A stretch of DNA of 64,000 nt, taken from assembly GCA_019459285.1 (NCBI GenBank), contig JAIBEL010000011.1, forward strand, positions 1-64,000, written 5' to 3'. This document shows, piece after piece, positions 1 to 8,651 of this stretch. Source of the DNA: Rhizobium sp. Its GTDB lineage: Bacteria > Pseudomonadota > Gammaproteobacteria > Burkholderiales > Thiobacillaceae. The notes under the pieces are model-generated. The model saw only the letters and a list, made by a program, of their open reading frames with translations, had not been told where the DNA came from and searched no databases. Position 1 is the first letter of the stretch. Every line of letters begins with the position of its first letter. The translations under genes and the position numbers were made by a program.

Positions 1-1529
1 CGCACATCCCCGCCGCCCGCCGCAGTCATGCCGACGCGCTGGCCGGCAAGCGCCAGAAACTGGGCGATCAGACGCACGGTCGTGGTCTTGCCGTTGGTGC
101 CGGTCACCGCCACGACAGGAATGCGCCCATCCTCGCCTGGCGGAAACAGGGCCGAGACGATGGCCTCGCCTACTGGCTGCCCCTTGCCGTAGGAGGGCAT
201 GAGATGCATGCGCAGGCCCGGCGCCGCATTGACCTCGACGATCCCGCCGCCCTGTTCTTCGAGCGGCTTGTGCACGGTCTGGCAGACCGCATCGACGCCG
301 CAGATGTCCAGTCCGATCATCTGCGCGGCCTCCACCGCGCGGGCCGCCACGTCGGGATGGACATCGTCGGTCACATCGGTCGCCGTACCGCCCGTGCTCA
401 GGTTGGCGTTGTTGCGCAGGACGACGCGTTCGCCCATGGCCGGGATCGAGTCCGCGTCCAGGCCGTGCACGGCCAGACGGGCCATGGCGATGTCGTCGAG
501 ACGTATCTTGGTCAGGGACGTGGAATGGCCTTCACCACGACGCGGGTCGCTGTTCACCTGCGCGACAAGTTCGCGCACGGTATGGACGGCGTCGCCGATC
601 ACATGCGGCGGTTCACGGCGAGCGGCGGCCACCAGACGATTGCCGACCACGAGCAGGCGGTAGTCGTGGCCCGGAATGAAGCGCTCGACCAGCACTTCCT
701 CGCTGATCGCCGCCGCGGCGCCATAGACTGCCATGAAGTGTTCCCGCGTCAGGATGTTGACCGTCACCCCTTTGCCCTGATTGCCGTCGCGCGGCTTGAC
801 CACCACCGGCAGCCCGATCTCGCAAGCGGCTGCCCAGCCTGCCTCGGCATCGTTCACGATCCGCCCGAGCGGTACCGGCACGCCCGCAGCCGCCAGCAGT
901 GTCTTGGTGAGATCCTTGTCCTGGGCGATCGCCTCGGAAATGGCGCAGGTGGCATCCGTCTCGGCGGCCTGGATGCGCCGCTGGCGGCTTCCCCAGCCAA
1001 ACTGCACCAGGCTGCTCGCCGTCAGCCGCCGGTAGGGAATACCGCGCGCGACGGCGGCCTGGACGATTGCGCCGGTGCTGGGCCCGAGACGGACGTCTTC
1101 GTCGAGTTCCCGCAAGCGTGCCAGCGCCTCCTCCAGATCGAAGGGGGCATCGTCGCGCGCGGCCCGGCACAGCGACTCGGCCAGTTCGAGCGCCAGTCGA
1201 CCGACCGTCTCCTCGGTATATTCGAAGACAAGCTGATAGGTCCCCGTCTCGACCGTGGGCGACGTGACGCAGAAACTGACCGGGCAGCCGGCCTGTGCCT
1301 GCAGGCCGAGTGCGGCAAACGCCAGTGCATGCGCCACGGAAATGTCGTTCTCATCCCCCGTCGGACGCATCGGGCCAATTTCCGGAAAGCGCGCCCGCAA
1401 GCGCGCCTCGAACCCGCTGATCGAGTCGATCAACCGCTCCTCGGGCGCACACTGCGCCAGTGCCTCGATGACCGTGTGCCGGCTCCAGAGATTGGGCCCG
1501 CGCAGTGCCCGGATGCGTGATATTTCCAT
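1..1529 (-). CDS. cphA: Cyanophycin synthetase CphA, C-terminus cut by window edge
   Basis: Makes cyanophycin, the Asp-Arg storage polymer: an ATP-grasp module adds Asp to the backbone and a Mur-ligase-like module adds Arg to side chains. 509 residues are visible from ATG 1529 (MEISRIRALRGPNLW, a typical CphA start); the rest of the usual roughly 870-900 residues lies before base 1. The ATP-grasp core (KPRDGNQGKG, VEVNAAPG) is present and the Mur-type P-loop GTNGKTTT (about residues 477-484) is intact. In the N domain the site where the paralogue has HxxEHxxxEL reads HALAFAALGL from H67, so the Glu and second His are lost. It lies 57 bp downstream of the paralogous gene on the same strand, so the two are probably co-transcribed. 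Family assignment is firm; full function cannot be checked because the C-terminal part is missing. Confidence 0.95.
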   Translation of the reverse strand, partial: MEISRIRALRGPNLWSRHTVIEALAQCAPEERLIDSISGFEARLRARFPEIGPMRPTGDENDISVAHALAFAALGLQAQAGCPVSFCVTSPTVETGTYQLVFEYTEETVGRLALELAESLCRAARDDAPFDLEEALARLRELDEDVRLGPSTGAIVQAAVARGIPYRRLTASSLVQFGWGSRQRRIQAAETDATCAISEAIAQDKDLTKTLLAAAGVPVPLGRIVNDAEAGWAAACEIGLPVVVKPRDGNQGKGVTVNILTREHFMAVYGAAAAISEEVLVERFIPGHDYRLLVVGNRLVAAARREPPHVIGDAVHTVRELVAQVNSDPRRGEGHSTSLTKIRLDDIAMARLAVHGLDADSIPAMGERVVLRNNANLSTGGTATDVTDDVHPDVAARAVEAAQMIGLDICGVDAVCQTVHKPLEEQGGGIVEVNAAPGLRMHLMPSYGKGQPVGEAIVSALFPPGEDGRIPVVAVTGTNGKTTTVRLIAQFLALAGQRVGMTAAGGGDV

Positions 1530-1586
1530 GAACGCCTTGTTCCTGTTGGGTATCCCGCGGCAGGCTCGCCCTGCCGGATCGTATTC

Positions 1587-3776
1587 CTAGTAGTTGGCCT
1601 GGATCGCAGAGGTGGGCAGCGAGACGCAGGTATCCATTGCCGCACGAATCAGTTCCGGCGGAATATCGAGCGCCAGCGCCACCCCCACTGCGGCGAGAAC
1701 GTGCAAGGGCTGGAGCAGCGGTTTTCCGTTCATGGCGGGGTGCAAGGCAGCCAGGCTGAAGAGCGGCGTCTCGCCCATGGCGCCCGCGACGACCACCTGG
1801 TTGTCGCGGAGAAATAGGGCCCGGCCGCCGCCCGCACAGTGCGCATCGATCACCGGCAGCCCGGGCTCGAGGGCATAGAACAGCACTGTCCCGTCGCACA
1901 GCGAGGCCAGTTCGGCCACGGCCGGCTCGCCCGCATGCAGAACCGCCACCCCGTCGGGCAGGACCAAGTCCACCTGGGTGCGCATGACCGTGTACATCTG
2001 TTCGGGTTCGCGAATGTAGTACTCCGCGAGCGAGGCATCCATCTGCAGGTCGGTCACCACGCCGACCTGGCAGCGGTCATAGGCATACCCCTCGTGAAGG
2101 ATCGAGCGGGCATCGTGCTCGAAGACGGCCGCGTCCACGCCCCGGTTCATCAGCAGCTGCCGGCCCGCACGCCAACTTGCGCAATTGCCTGGCTTGACCT
2201 GGCGCAGCCCCAGATAAAGCCCGTCACGACAGGCCAGGCCAGTGCGCTTGCCGGTACAGGCAATCAACTGGGCGACCACATGGGCAATGGAGGCGCCCCC
2301 CTGCGAACCGCTGATGCCGACGATGGGAATGCGCCCGCTCTCCCCATCGGGGAACAGGTGATCAGCGATGGCGCGTCCCACCGGACGCGGGTTGCCCTCG
2401 GCAGGCTTGAGGTGCATGAGCAGCCCCGGCCCGGCGTTTACCTCGACGATGGCGCCGCCCTGTTCCGCCAGCGGCCGCGAGACATCCTGCGCCACCATGT
2501 CGATGCCGGCGACGTCGAGCCCGACCACCCGCGCGGCGAGAACGGCCGTTTCCACCACATCGGGGTGAAGCGTGTCGGTGACATCGAAGGCGACATTGCC
2601 ATTGCGCTGGATCAGGACGGTCTGTCCCGCCGCCGGGACGTCGCTTGGTGCAACCCCCTGGCGCGCCAGTTCGAGGCCGACCGCCGGGTCTTCGTCGATC
2701 AGGATCCGGTTGAGCGGGTAGTCTTCTGTCGTGCCGCGGCGCGGATCGGTATTGAGCTGGCGATCGATCAGCTCGGCGATGGTCGCGCGGCCGTCGCCCC
2801 GCACCCAGGCCGCCTCGCCGCGCGCCGCCGCGACGACACGCGAGCCGACCACCAGCAAGCGGTGTTCGTTGCCCGGCACATAGCGCTCGACGATGACCTC
2901 ACTGCCCTCGGGCAAAGCCAGTCGATAGGCTCGTTCGACGTCTTCGCGGGTAGCGAGGTCGAGAGAAACGCCCCGGCCATGGTTGCCATCCACCGGCTTG
3001 ATCGCGACCGGCAGGCCGATCTCTTCCGCCGCGTCCCAGGCATCTTCCGGGCTTTCTGCAATACGGCCGTCCGGGACCGGTACCCCGCAGGACTTCAGCA
3101 GGCGCTTGGTCAGGTCCTTGTCGCTTGCGATGCTTTCGGCGATCGCGCCCGTCATGTCCGTTTCTGCTGTCCAGATGCGGCGTTGGCGGGCGCCGTAGCC
3201 CAGCTGGATCAGGTTGCCCTCGGTCAGGCGTATGGACGGGAGATGGCGGCTGGCCGCACCATCGACGATACAGGCCGTGCTCGGCCCCAGGCAGCGCCGG
3301 TCTGCCAGATCGCGCAGACGCGCCATGGTGCCCTCGATATCAAACGGGCGATCCTCGATGGCGGCCATCAGTAGATCGCGCCCTGCCTGCAGGCAGGCGC
3401 GTCCGACCTCTTCGTTGCGCGTCCGTACCGCCACCTTGTAGATGCCGCGTTCGGCCGTCGCACGCGCCTTGCCGAAGCCGACCTTCATGCCGGCCAGATT
3501 CTGCAGTTCGATCGTGACGTGTTCGAGAATATGGGCCGGCCAGGTTCCTTCCCGCAGGCGCAGCAGAAAGCCGCCACGCTCGCCGACGCCGCAGCGGTGC
3601 TCGATCAGGCCGGGCAGCCAGCCGGTGAGGCGCGCGTACAGGCCGGGAATCGTGTTGGAAGGCGAATCTTCGAGGTCGCCGATGTCCACCCAGGCTTCGA
3701 GCACGGGCCGATAGGTCCAGATGTTCGGTCCGTCCAGATGCGTGACACGCAGGAATTCGATGGTTTTTCTGTTCAC
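1587..3776 (-). CDS. Second cyanophycin synthetase paralogue (CphA'/CphA2-like), degenerate Mur-ligase P-loop
   Basis: A 729-residue CphA homologue, shorter than canonical CphA. The N domain keeps HILEHVTIEL (H82, E85, H86, E90), matching the metal-hydrolase-like site described in the N domain of CphA1. The ATP-grasp domain (about 220-480) has KPVDGNHGRG around K260 and VEVNAGPG. The Mur-ligase-like module is present but its P-loop reads GISGSQGGAS (487-496): the Lys and Thr that bind ATP phosphate are gone, so Arg addition is unlikely. Betaproteobacteria often carry cphA plus a cphA' copy, and cyanobacterial CphA2, which polymerises beta-Asp-Arg dipeptides, also lost its second ligase site. 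Whether this protein works like CphA2 or as a partner of the adjacent CphA is inference. First gene of a two-gene leftward operon, divergent from the ABC transporter. Confidence 0.93.
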   Translation of the reverse strand: MNRKTIEFLRVTHLDGPNIWTYRPVLEAWVDIGDLEDSPSNTIPGLYARLTGWLPGLIEHRCGVGERGGFLLRLREGTWPAHILEHVTIELQNLAGMKVGFGKARATAERGIYKVAVRTRNEEVGRACLQAGRDLLMAAIEDRPFDIEGTMARLRDLADRRCLGPSTACIVDGAASRHLPSIRLTEGNLIQLGYGARQRRIWTAETDMTGAIAESIASDKDLTKRLLKSCGVPVPDGRIAESPEDAWDAAEEIGLPVAIKPVDGNHGRGVSLDLATREDVERAYRLALPEGSEVIVERYVPGNEHRLLVVGSRVVAAARGEAAWVRGDGRATIAELIDRQLNTDPRRGTTEDYPLNRILIDEDPAVGLELARQGVAPSDVPAAGQTVLIQRNGNVAFDVTDTLHPDVVETAVLAARVVGLDVAGIDMVAQDVSRPLAEQGGAIVEVNAGPGLLMHLKPAEGNPRPVGRAIADHLFPDGESGRIPIVGISGSQGGASIAHVVAQLIACTGKRTGLACRDGLYLGLRQVKPGNCASWRAGRQLLMNRGVDAAVFEHDARSILHEGYAYDRCQVGVVTDLQMDASLAEYYIREPEQMYTVMRTQVDLVLPDGVAVLHAGEPAVAELASLCDGTVLFYALEPGLPVIDAHCAGGGRALFLRDNQVVVAGAMGETPLFSLAALHPAMNGKPLLQPLHVLAAVGVALALDIPPELIRAAMDTCVSLPTSAIQANY

Positions 3777-4025
3777 GACGCGCGACGTCCGGAGCGGACG
3801 ATGAAGTGAAATGCGGCAGGCATGGAAGGACGGATCGGGATGCTGGGGCTTCGCCGGAAAAGATTGTTGTTTGCTACGTTCAGGTTACACGTAAGCACGC
3901 CGCGCAGCATACAATAAACCCCGCTTTGACGGGGGCTGGTCGGATGCTGGTGTACAGGGAACAATGAAAAAAATTTATTACCGCGCCTGCGGGTATCCCC
4001 TCCCTCGACGCGACGCCATTCACCC
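3777..4025. promoter_or_regulatory. Divergent promoter region between the cyanophycin synthetase operon and the ABC transporter operon
   Basis: 249 bp between divergent starts, noticeably more AT-rich than its surroundings (for example 3958-3985). It must hold the control elements for both arms of the cyanophycin locus. A TACAAT hexamer lies at 3910-3915 on the + strand, but no well-spaced -35 element or clear operator palindrome was found. Confidence 0.5.
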
Positions 4026-6326
4026 ATGATCCGTACCCCTCATTCCCTGCCCGGCGCCTCTACAAGCGCTCCCGATACCTGGCAAGCCGAACTCGACTCG
4101 CAGCTCGCGCCCGACGAGCAGGTCGTTGCCACGCTGGAAACCGATCTGGACGTGCATCTGGTCTTTGCGCCAGGGCGGCTGGTGCTGACCAGCCGGCGAC
4201 TGCTGGGCCGGTCGTCCGGCGACGAAGGCTGGGCGGCCTGGCCGTTGAGGCGGGGCCTGTCCATGCAGCATCACGACCACGCCGGGGTAGGCACGCTGGA
4301 GCTGCACGATGCAGCCTCGCGCCTGGCTTGCTGGCGCTTCACCCTGGCGCACAATGTGGCGGCCCTGCAGCTGAACGACCGCTTTGCGGAACAATTGACG
4401 GCCCACCTGTCCGGCCAGCCCGCGGAACATCCGGATGAAGCGCTATGCCCTACCTGCAAGGCGCCGCTGGCGCCCGATCAGGCGGAATGCCCGCTATGCA
4501 GGCGCGAACTGCATACGACCCCGTCGACCTGGACGTTATTCCGGCTGTGGCGTTTTGCCGGCCCCTACCGTGGCCAGCTTCTGGCAGGGTTTCTACTGAC
4601 GCTGGCTGCCACCGGGGCCACGCTGGTACCGCCCTACCTGACCATGCCGCTGATGGACAAGGTGCTGATCCCCTACCAGAACGGTCAGCCGATCGATATC
4701 AGGGAGGTGACCCTGCTGCTCGCCGGCCTGCTGGCGTCGGCCCTGCTGGCCTGGAGCCTGGGCTGGGCGCGCACCTATATCCTCGCCCGGGTCAGCGAGC
4801 GCATCGGTGCAGACCTGCGCACCACGACCTACGAGCACCTGTTGCAACTCTCCCTGGAATACTTCGGCGGCAAGCGCACCGGCGACCTGATGACGCGCAT
4901 CGGGTCGGAAACCGACCGCATCTGCGTCTTCCTGTCGCTGCATTTGCTCGATTTCTTCACCGATGTACTGATGATCGGCATGACCGCGTTGATTCTGTTT
5001 TCCATCAATCCCGCGCTCGCCCTGGTCACCCTGCTGCCGCTGCCCTTCATCGCCTGGATGATCCACCTGGTGCGCGACCGGCTGCGCACCGGCTTCGAGA
5101 AGATCGACCGCGTCTGGTCGGAGGTCACCAATGTGCTGGCCGACACCATTCCCGGCATCCGCGTGGTGAAGGCCTTCGCCCAGGAAAAGCGCGAGGCACA
5201 GCGCTTCCGCGAGGCCAACCGCCACAACCTGGCCGTCAACGACCGCATCAACAAGACGTGGTCACTGTTTTCCCCCTCGGTCACCCTGCTCACCGAGATC
5301 GGCCTGCTGGTGGTGTGGGCCTTCGGCATCTGGCAGGTCGCCCACAACCAGATCACGGTCGGCGTGCTCACCGCCTTTCTCGCCTACATCAGCCGCTTCT
5401 ACAGCCGCCTCGACTCGATGAGCCGCATCGTCTCGGTGACGCAGAAAGCCGCGGCCGGCGCCAAGCGCATCTTCGACATCCTCGACCATGTCTCCAGCGT
5501 CCCCGAACCGGCCAGACCGGCGCATCTTGCCCAGGTGCAGGGCCGAATCGAAATATCCGACGCGTCCTTCCGCTATGGCAACCGCGGCGTGATCCGGGGC
5601 GTCAACCTGAGCATCGAGCCGGGCGAGATGATCGGCCTGGTCGGCCACAGCGGGTCGGGCAAGAGCACCCTGGTCAATCTCATCTGCCGCTTCTACGACC
5701 TCAGCGAAGGCACGATCCGCGTCGACGGCGTCGACATCCGCTCGCTGCGGGTGGCGGACTACCGGCGCCACATCGGTCTGGTCCTGCAGGAACCCTTCCT
5801 GTTCTTCGGCACCATTGCCGAGAACATCGCCTACGGCAAACCCGATGCCAGCCGCGCGGAGATCGTCGCCGCGGCGCGCGCCGCCCATGCCCACGAGTTC
5901 ATCCTACGCCTGCCCCAGGGCTACGACTCGCTGGTCGGCGAGCGCGGCCAGGGGCTATCCGGTGGCGAGCGCCAGCGCATCTCGATCGCCCGCGCGCTGC
6001 TGATCGACCCGCGCATCCTCATCCTCGACGAGGCCACCTCCTCGGTGGATACCGAGACCGAAAAAGAGATCCAGAAGGCGCTCGACAACCTGGTGCGCGG
6101 ACGCACCACCCTCGCCATCGCCCACCGCCTCTCCACCCTGCGCCGAGCCGACCGCCTGGTGGTCATGGACCGCGGCCAGATCGTCGAGGTCGGCAATCAC
6201 GACGACCTGATGGCGCGCGAAGGCCACTATTACCGCCTCTACCAGGCCCAGGCCCGCAACGTCGACACCGACCTCGATGAACTGCCGACGGCCCGTGCCG
6301 AAGCCAAATCCCCCTTGTCGAAATGA
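4026..6326 (+). CDS. Cyanophycin-associated ABC exporter (fused TMD-NBD) with N-terminal zinc-ribbon extension
   Basis: A 766-residue half-transporter of the exporter (MsbA/MDR-like) class. Residues 1-135 form a soluble domain that looks PH-like by pattern; it is followed by a zinc ribbon with CPTC (141-144) and CPLC (155-158). Six membrane segments follow, then an NBD with Walker [10 protein letters not shown] (about 539-547), signature LSGGERQ (about 645) and Walker [11 protein letters not shown]. Extra soluble and zinc-ribbon parts before the TMD are unusual for exporters. This ABC protein plus a DUF1854 protein is a known companion pair of betaproteobacterial cphA genes. The substrate is unknown; export or import of polymer precursors would be a guess. 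The DUF1854 gene begins 4 bp after the stop, so translation is probably coupled. Confidence 0.9.
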   Translation: MIRTPHSLPGASTSAPDTWQAELDSQLAPDEQVVATLETDLDVHLVFAPGRLVLTSRRLLGRSSGDEGWAAWPLRRGLSMQHHDHAGVGTLELHDAASRLACWRFTLAHNVAALQLNDRFAEQLTAHLSGQPAEHPDEALCPTCKAPLAPDQAECPLCRRELHTTPSTWTLFRLWRFAGPYRGQLLAGFLLTLAATGATLVPPYLTMPLMDKVLIPYQNGQPIDIREVTLLLAGLLASALLAWSLGWARTYILARVSERIGADLRTTTYEHLLQLSLEYFGGKRTGDLMTRIGSETDRICVFLSLHLLDFFTDVLMIGMTALILFSINPALALVTLLPLPFIAWMIHLVRDRLRTGFEKIDRVWSEVTNVLADTIPGIRVVKAFAQEKREAQRFREANRHNLAVNDRINKTWSLFSPSVTLLTEIGLLVVWAFGIWQVAHNQITVGVLTAFLAYISRFYSRLDSMSRIVSVTQKAAAGAKRIFDILDHVSSVPEPARPAHLAQVQGRIEISDASFRYGNRGVIRGVNLSIEPGEMIGLVGHSGSGKSTLVNLICRFYDLSEGTIRVDGVDIRSLRVADYRRHIGLVLQEPFLFFGTIAENIAYGKPDASRAEIVAAARAAHAHEFILRLPQGYDSLVGERGQGLSGGERQRISIARALLIDPRILILDEATSSVDTETEKEIQKALDNLVRGRTTLAIAHRLSTLRRADRLVVMDRGQIVEVGNHDDLMAREGHYYRLYQAQARNVDTDLDELPTARAEAKSPLSK

Positions 6327-6330
6327 TGCC

Positions 6331-6798
6331 ATGACGACCGCCCCCCAGCTCACCCGTGATCCGCATGGACGGCTCCGACTGACCACAGCCGATGGCAGCA
6401 CGCATGAAGGCGTGGTGCCGGTGCGCGCCTTCCCCATCGCCGCGCCGACCGAGGGCATTGCGCTGATGGGCGAAGATGGTCACGAGCTGGCCTGGATCGA
6501 TCGCCTGGGCGACCTGCCCGAAGCCACGCGCCATCTGGTCGAGCAAGAACTGGCCAGCCGGGAATTCGTGCCTAAGATCCGCCGCCTGCGCCATGTCTCC
6601 ACATTCGCCCTCCCCAGCACCTGGGACGTCGAAACCGACCGCGGCGAGGCCCGCTTCGTCCTGAAGAGCGAAGAAGACATCCGCCGCCTGGGCCCGGCCA
6701 CCCTGCTCATCGGCGACAGCCACGGCGTGCAGTATCTGATCCGCGACCTCGCCGGCCTGGACAAGACCAGCCGCCGGCTGCTCGACCGCTTCATGTAA
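6331..6798 (+). CDS. Cyanophycin metabolism-associated DUF1854 protein
   Basis: A 155-residue soluble protein starting at ATG 6331 (MTTAPQLTRDPHGRL), 4 bp after the ABC transporter stop. The DUF1854 pattern is clear: an N-terminal part with VPVRAFPIAAP, a central ELAWIDRLGDLP, a helix ending in EFVPKI, then the strand FALPSTWDVETDRG. No enzyme motif, signal peptide or membrane segment is visible. The family is found almost always beside this type of ABC exporter near cphA, so it is most simply an accessory or regulator of the transporter. Molecular function is unknown. Confidence 0.9.
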   Translation: MTTAPQLTRDPHGRLRLTTADGSTHEGVVPVRAFPIAAPTEGIALMGEDGHELAWIDRLGDLPEATRHLVEQELASREFVPKIRRLRHVSTFALPSTWDVETDRGEARFVLKSEEDIRRLGPATLLIGDSHGVQYLIRDLAGLDKTSRRLLDRFM

Positions 6799-6821
6799 CC
6801 CCAATAAGCCCGACGATCCCC

Positions 6822-8162
6822 ATGACCCGCACCAACCCTTCCACCTGCGCCGGCATCCTGGTCCACGCGCAGGACGAGGCCGGCCTCGCCGCCGCACGCC
6901 GTGATTTCCTCGCCCACCTCGCCTCGCTTGAACTTGATCTCCAGGTGGAGACCCATCAGGAAGACCTCGCCCTCCGCTTCCAGTTGAAGCCGGATGTCGC
7001 GCAGGAATGGGCACCCGACTTCGACACCACCCGGTTGAGCCAACGGCTCAACCTCGACACTGGAGCCAACGTCGCCGACCTGGAACGGGAGATTCTGGTG
7101 GCCATGCTGGTGGGGCCGGTGGCTTTCGAGTTTCCAAGTTACGCAGAGGCCATTTCGGCGATCCACATACGGCGCAACATCGTCCAGGCTGCGCGCCGGA
7201 CGGTACTCGATTTCCACACCACCGAGGCCGAGCGTCCTGAGGATCACTGGACCTATGTCGAGGGCAAAGGCTTCACCCTCCTGCCGGGCCGGTCGCTGAT
7301 CGAAGGCCTGGTGAAGGCCACCCAACCCGAGGTGTCCGGCCAGCTCTACGCGTTTTCCTGCTATCGGGCGACCGAATACGTCATTCTGCTCGCTCTGGCC
7401 CAGGAACTGGCTGCCCGCAACCCCGCATTGCTGCAGCGTCTGCAGCACCAGTGGGAGAATCGGCCCATCATGTCCGGGCAATTCCACGATGTCTTCCTGC
7501 ATGAATACGGCGCCATGGAAACCCCGTTGCCGCCGAAATACTATGTCCCCGGCGATCGTCTCTGGTTTCGCAACCCCGATGAGCGCTCCGCCGACGTGAC
7601 CGGCTATGAAGGCTCATGGGTGTTCTATCTCGGGGGCGGCCTGTTCAGTAATTTCTGGAAGCGTGAGCAGCCGTTCAGCCTGACGACGAAATGCTTGGAA
7701 ATCTTTCACTGGCGTCACGGAGCCTACGTGGCTGACCAGGGCGAACTGCAGATGGACGAGAAGATCGTCGAGGAACGGGTTCGCGCCACGCAGAACGATC
7801 CGACAGAAGTGGCGCGCATCCTGCAGCGCATGCTGCGGCTGCGTGATCCCAAGGGGATCTACCAGGAAGGGGGCTGCATCGACACGTCCCGGGAATTCCC
7901 CCGCTGCATCCATCCCGCCACCGCAGACATCCGGCTACCTGAGCAGCCCCTTGAATACTGGGAGAAATTTTTGCGCCTGCTGCGCGCCCGCACCCAGCGT
8001 CTCAGGGTCGCCATCTGCGTCAGCCTGCCTCTCCTTGCACCCAGCCACCATGCTGCGGCCGCCCATTCTCTTTCCGAGGAAATTCGCGAAGTCTGCCACG
8101 CGGAACAACTCGTCCGGATCGAAACCGGCATGGCGGCCTATCTGGGTATCCACTCCAGGTAA
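6822..8162 (+). CDS. Transglutaminase homologue related to Bacillus spore-coat Tgl
   Basis: A 446-residue protein whose central part (about 95-300) aligns by eye with Bacillus Tgl, the protein-glutamine gamma-glutamyltransferase that cross-links spore coat. Shared landmarks are RRNIVQAA (117-124), LYAFSC with candidate nucleophile C180 (Tgl has YAFEC), and GDRLWFRNP (244-252) followed by GYEGSWVFYLG. From memory, Tgl uses a Glu before the Cys and a later Glu; here both positions appear to be Ser, so the catalytic network would differ. N-terminal (1-95) and C-terminal (310-446) extensions are unlike Tgl. No signal peptide, so presumably cytoplasmic. It follows the DUF1854 gene by 23 bp in the cyanophycin-associated operon. 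The homology is well supported; enzyme activity and substrate are not. Confidence 0.75.
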   Translation: MTRTNPSTCAGILVHAQDEAGLAAARRDFLAHLASLELDLQVETHQEDLALRFQLKPDVAQEWAPDFDTTRLSQRLNLDTGANVADLEREILVAMLVGPVAFEFPSYAEAISAIHIRRNIVQAARRTVLDFHTTEAERPEDHWTYVEGKGFTLLPGRSLIEGLVKATQPEVSGQLYAFSCYRATEYVILLALAQELAARNPALLQRLQHQWENRPIMSGQFHDVFLHEYGAMETPLPPKYYVPGDRLWFRNPDERSADVTGYEGSWVFYLGGGLFSNFWKREQPFSLTTKCLEIFHWRHGAYVADQGELQMDEKIVEERVRATQNDPTEVARILQRMLRLRDPKGIYQEGGCIDTSREFPRCIHPATADIRLPEQPLEYWEKFLRLLRARTQRLRVAICVSLPLLAPSHHAAAAHSLSEEIREVCHAEQLVRIETGMAAYLGIHSR

Positions 8163-8187
8163 TTCCGAGGCCGGGCATGCCTGATCC

Positions 8188-8649
8188 CTACTGGTAGACC
8201 TGCCCGCCATGTTTGATCCAGCCGGAAACATGACGCGCTTGCGGGTCGTGGTGCGTCCAGTGGATCACACCCCCCTTGGGGTTCCATTCATACTCGCCGT
8301 AAAAGGCCACCGTATCCCCCGCTTGCAATGTCTCGATGCGCGCGGCCAAGTCGATGTTGTGCGCCACCAGTAGCGTACGCCCGGATGCCAGCCGCAGGAT
8401 AAAGCGCTGGTGCCGGCTGCCGCTGGCGTCATCCGGCAGCAACTTCACCACCGTTCCCTGCCCGGCCACCTGCAGGTTGCCGATGCGATGCGTGAATGCG
8501 TGTTCGAGGACGGCATCGCTGTCACCTTGCCCCGCCTGCGACACATCGTGCGAAGCCGTGGCCTCTCGGCCATCCGACGGATGGAGGTCCGGGGCAAACG
8601 TGAAGTAGGCGACGACTGCGAGCGCGGCGATCAACAGGAGTCTGTTCAT
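8188..8649 (-). CDS. DUF3465 exported/membrane-anchored protein
   Basis: A 153-residue protein starting at ATG 8649 (MNRLLLIAALAVVAYF, one signal-anchor helix). The DUF3465 domain fills the rest, with conserved blocks VKLLPDD, SRHQRFIL, LLVAHNIDLA, YGEYEWN and IHWTHHDP. The fold resembles a small OB-like beta domain and the protein should face the periplasm. It starts 2 bp after the stop of the upstream CBS-GGDEF gene, so the two are translated from one message. It converges with the transglutaminase gene. Biochemical role unknown. Confidence 0.9.
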   Translation of the reverse strand: MNRLLLIAALAVVAYFTFAPDLHPSDGREATASHDVSQAGQGDSDAVLEHAFTHRIGNLQVAGQGTVVKLLPDDASGSRHQRFILRLASGRTLLVAHNIDLAARIETLQAGDTVAFYGEYEWNPKGGVIHWTHHDPQARHVSGWIKHGGQVYQ

Positions 8650-8651
8650 TC

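Noticed and set aside
204..3374. Long plus-strand ORFs opposite the two cphA genes (204-1520, 1839-3374)
   Set aside because: Antisense frames kept open by GC-rich codon bias; they show no family features, while the minus-strand frames encode clear cyanophycin synthetases.
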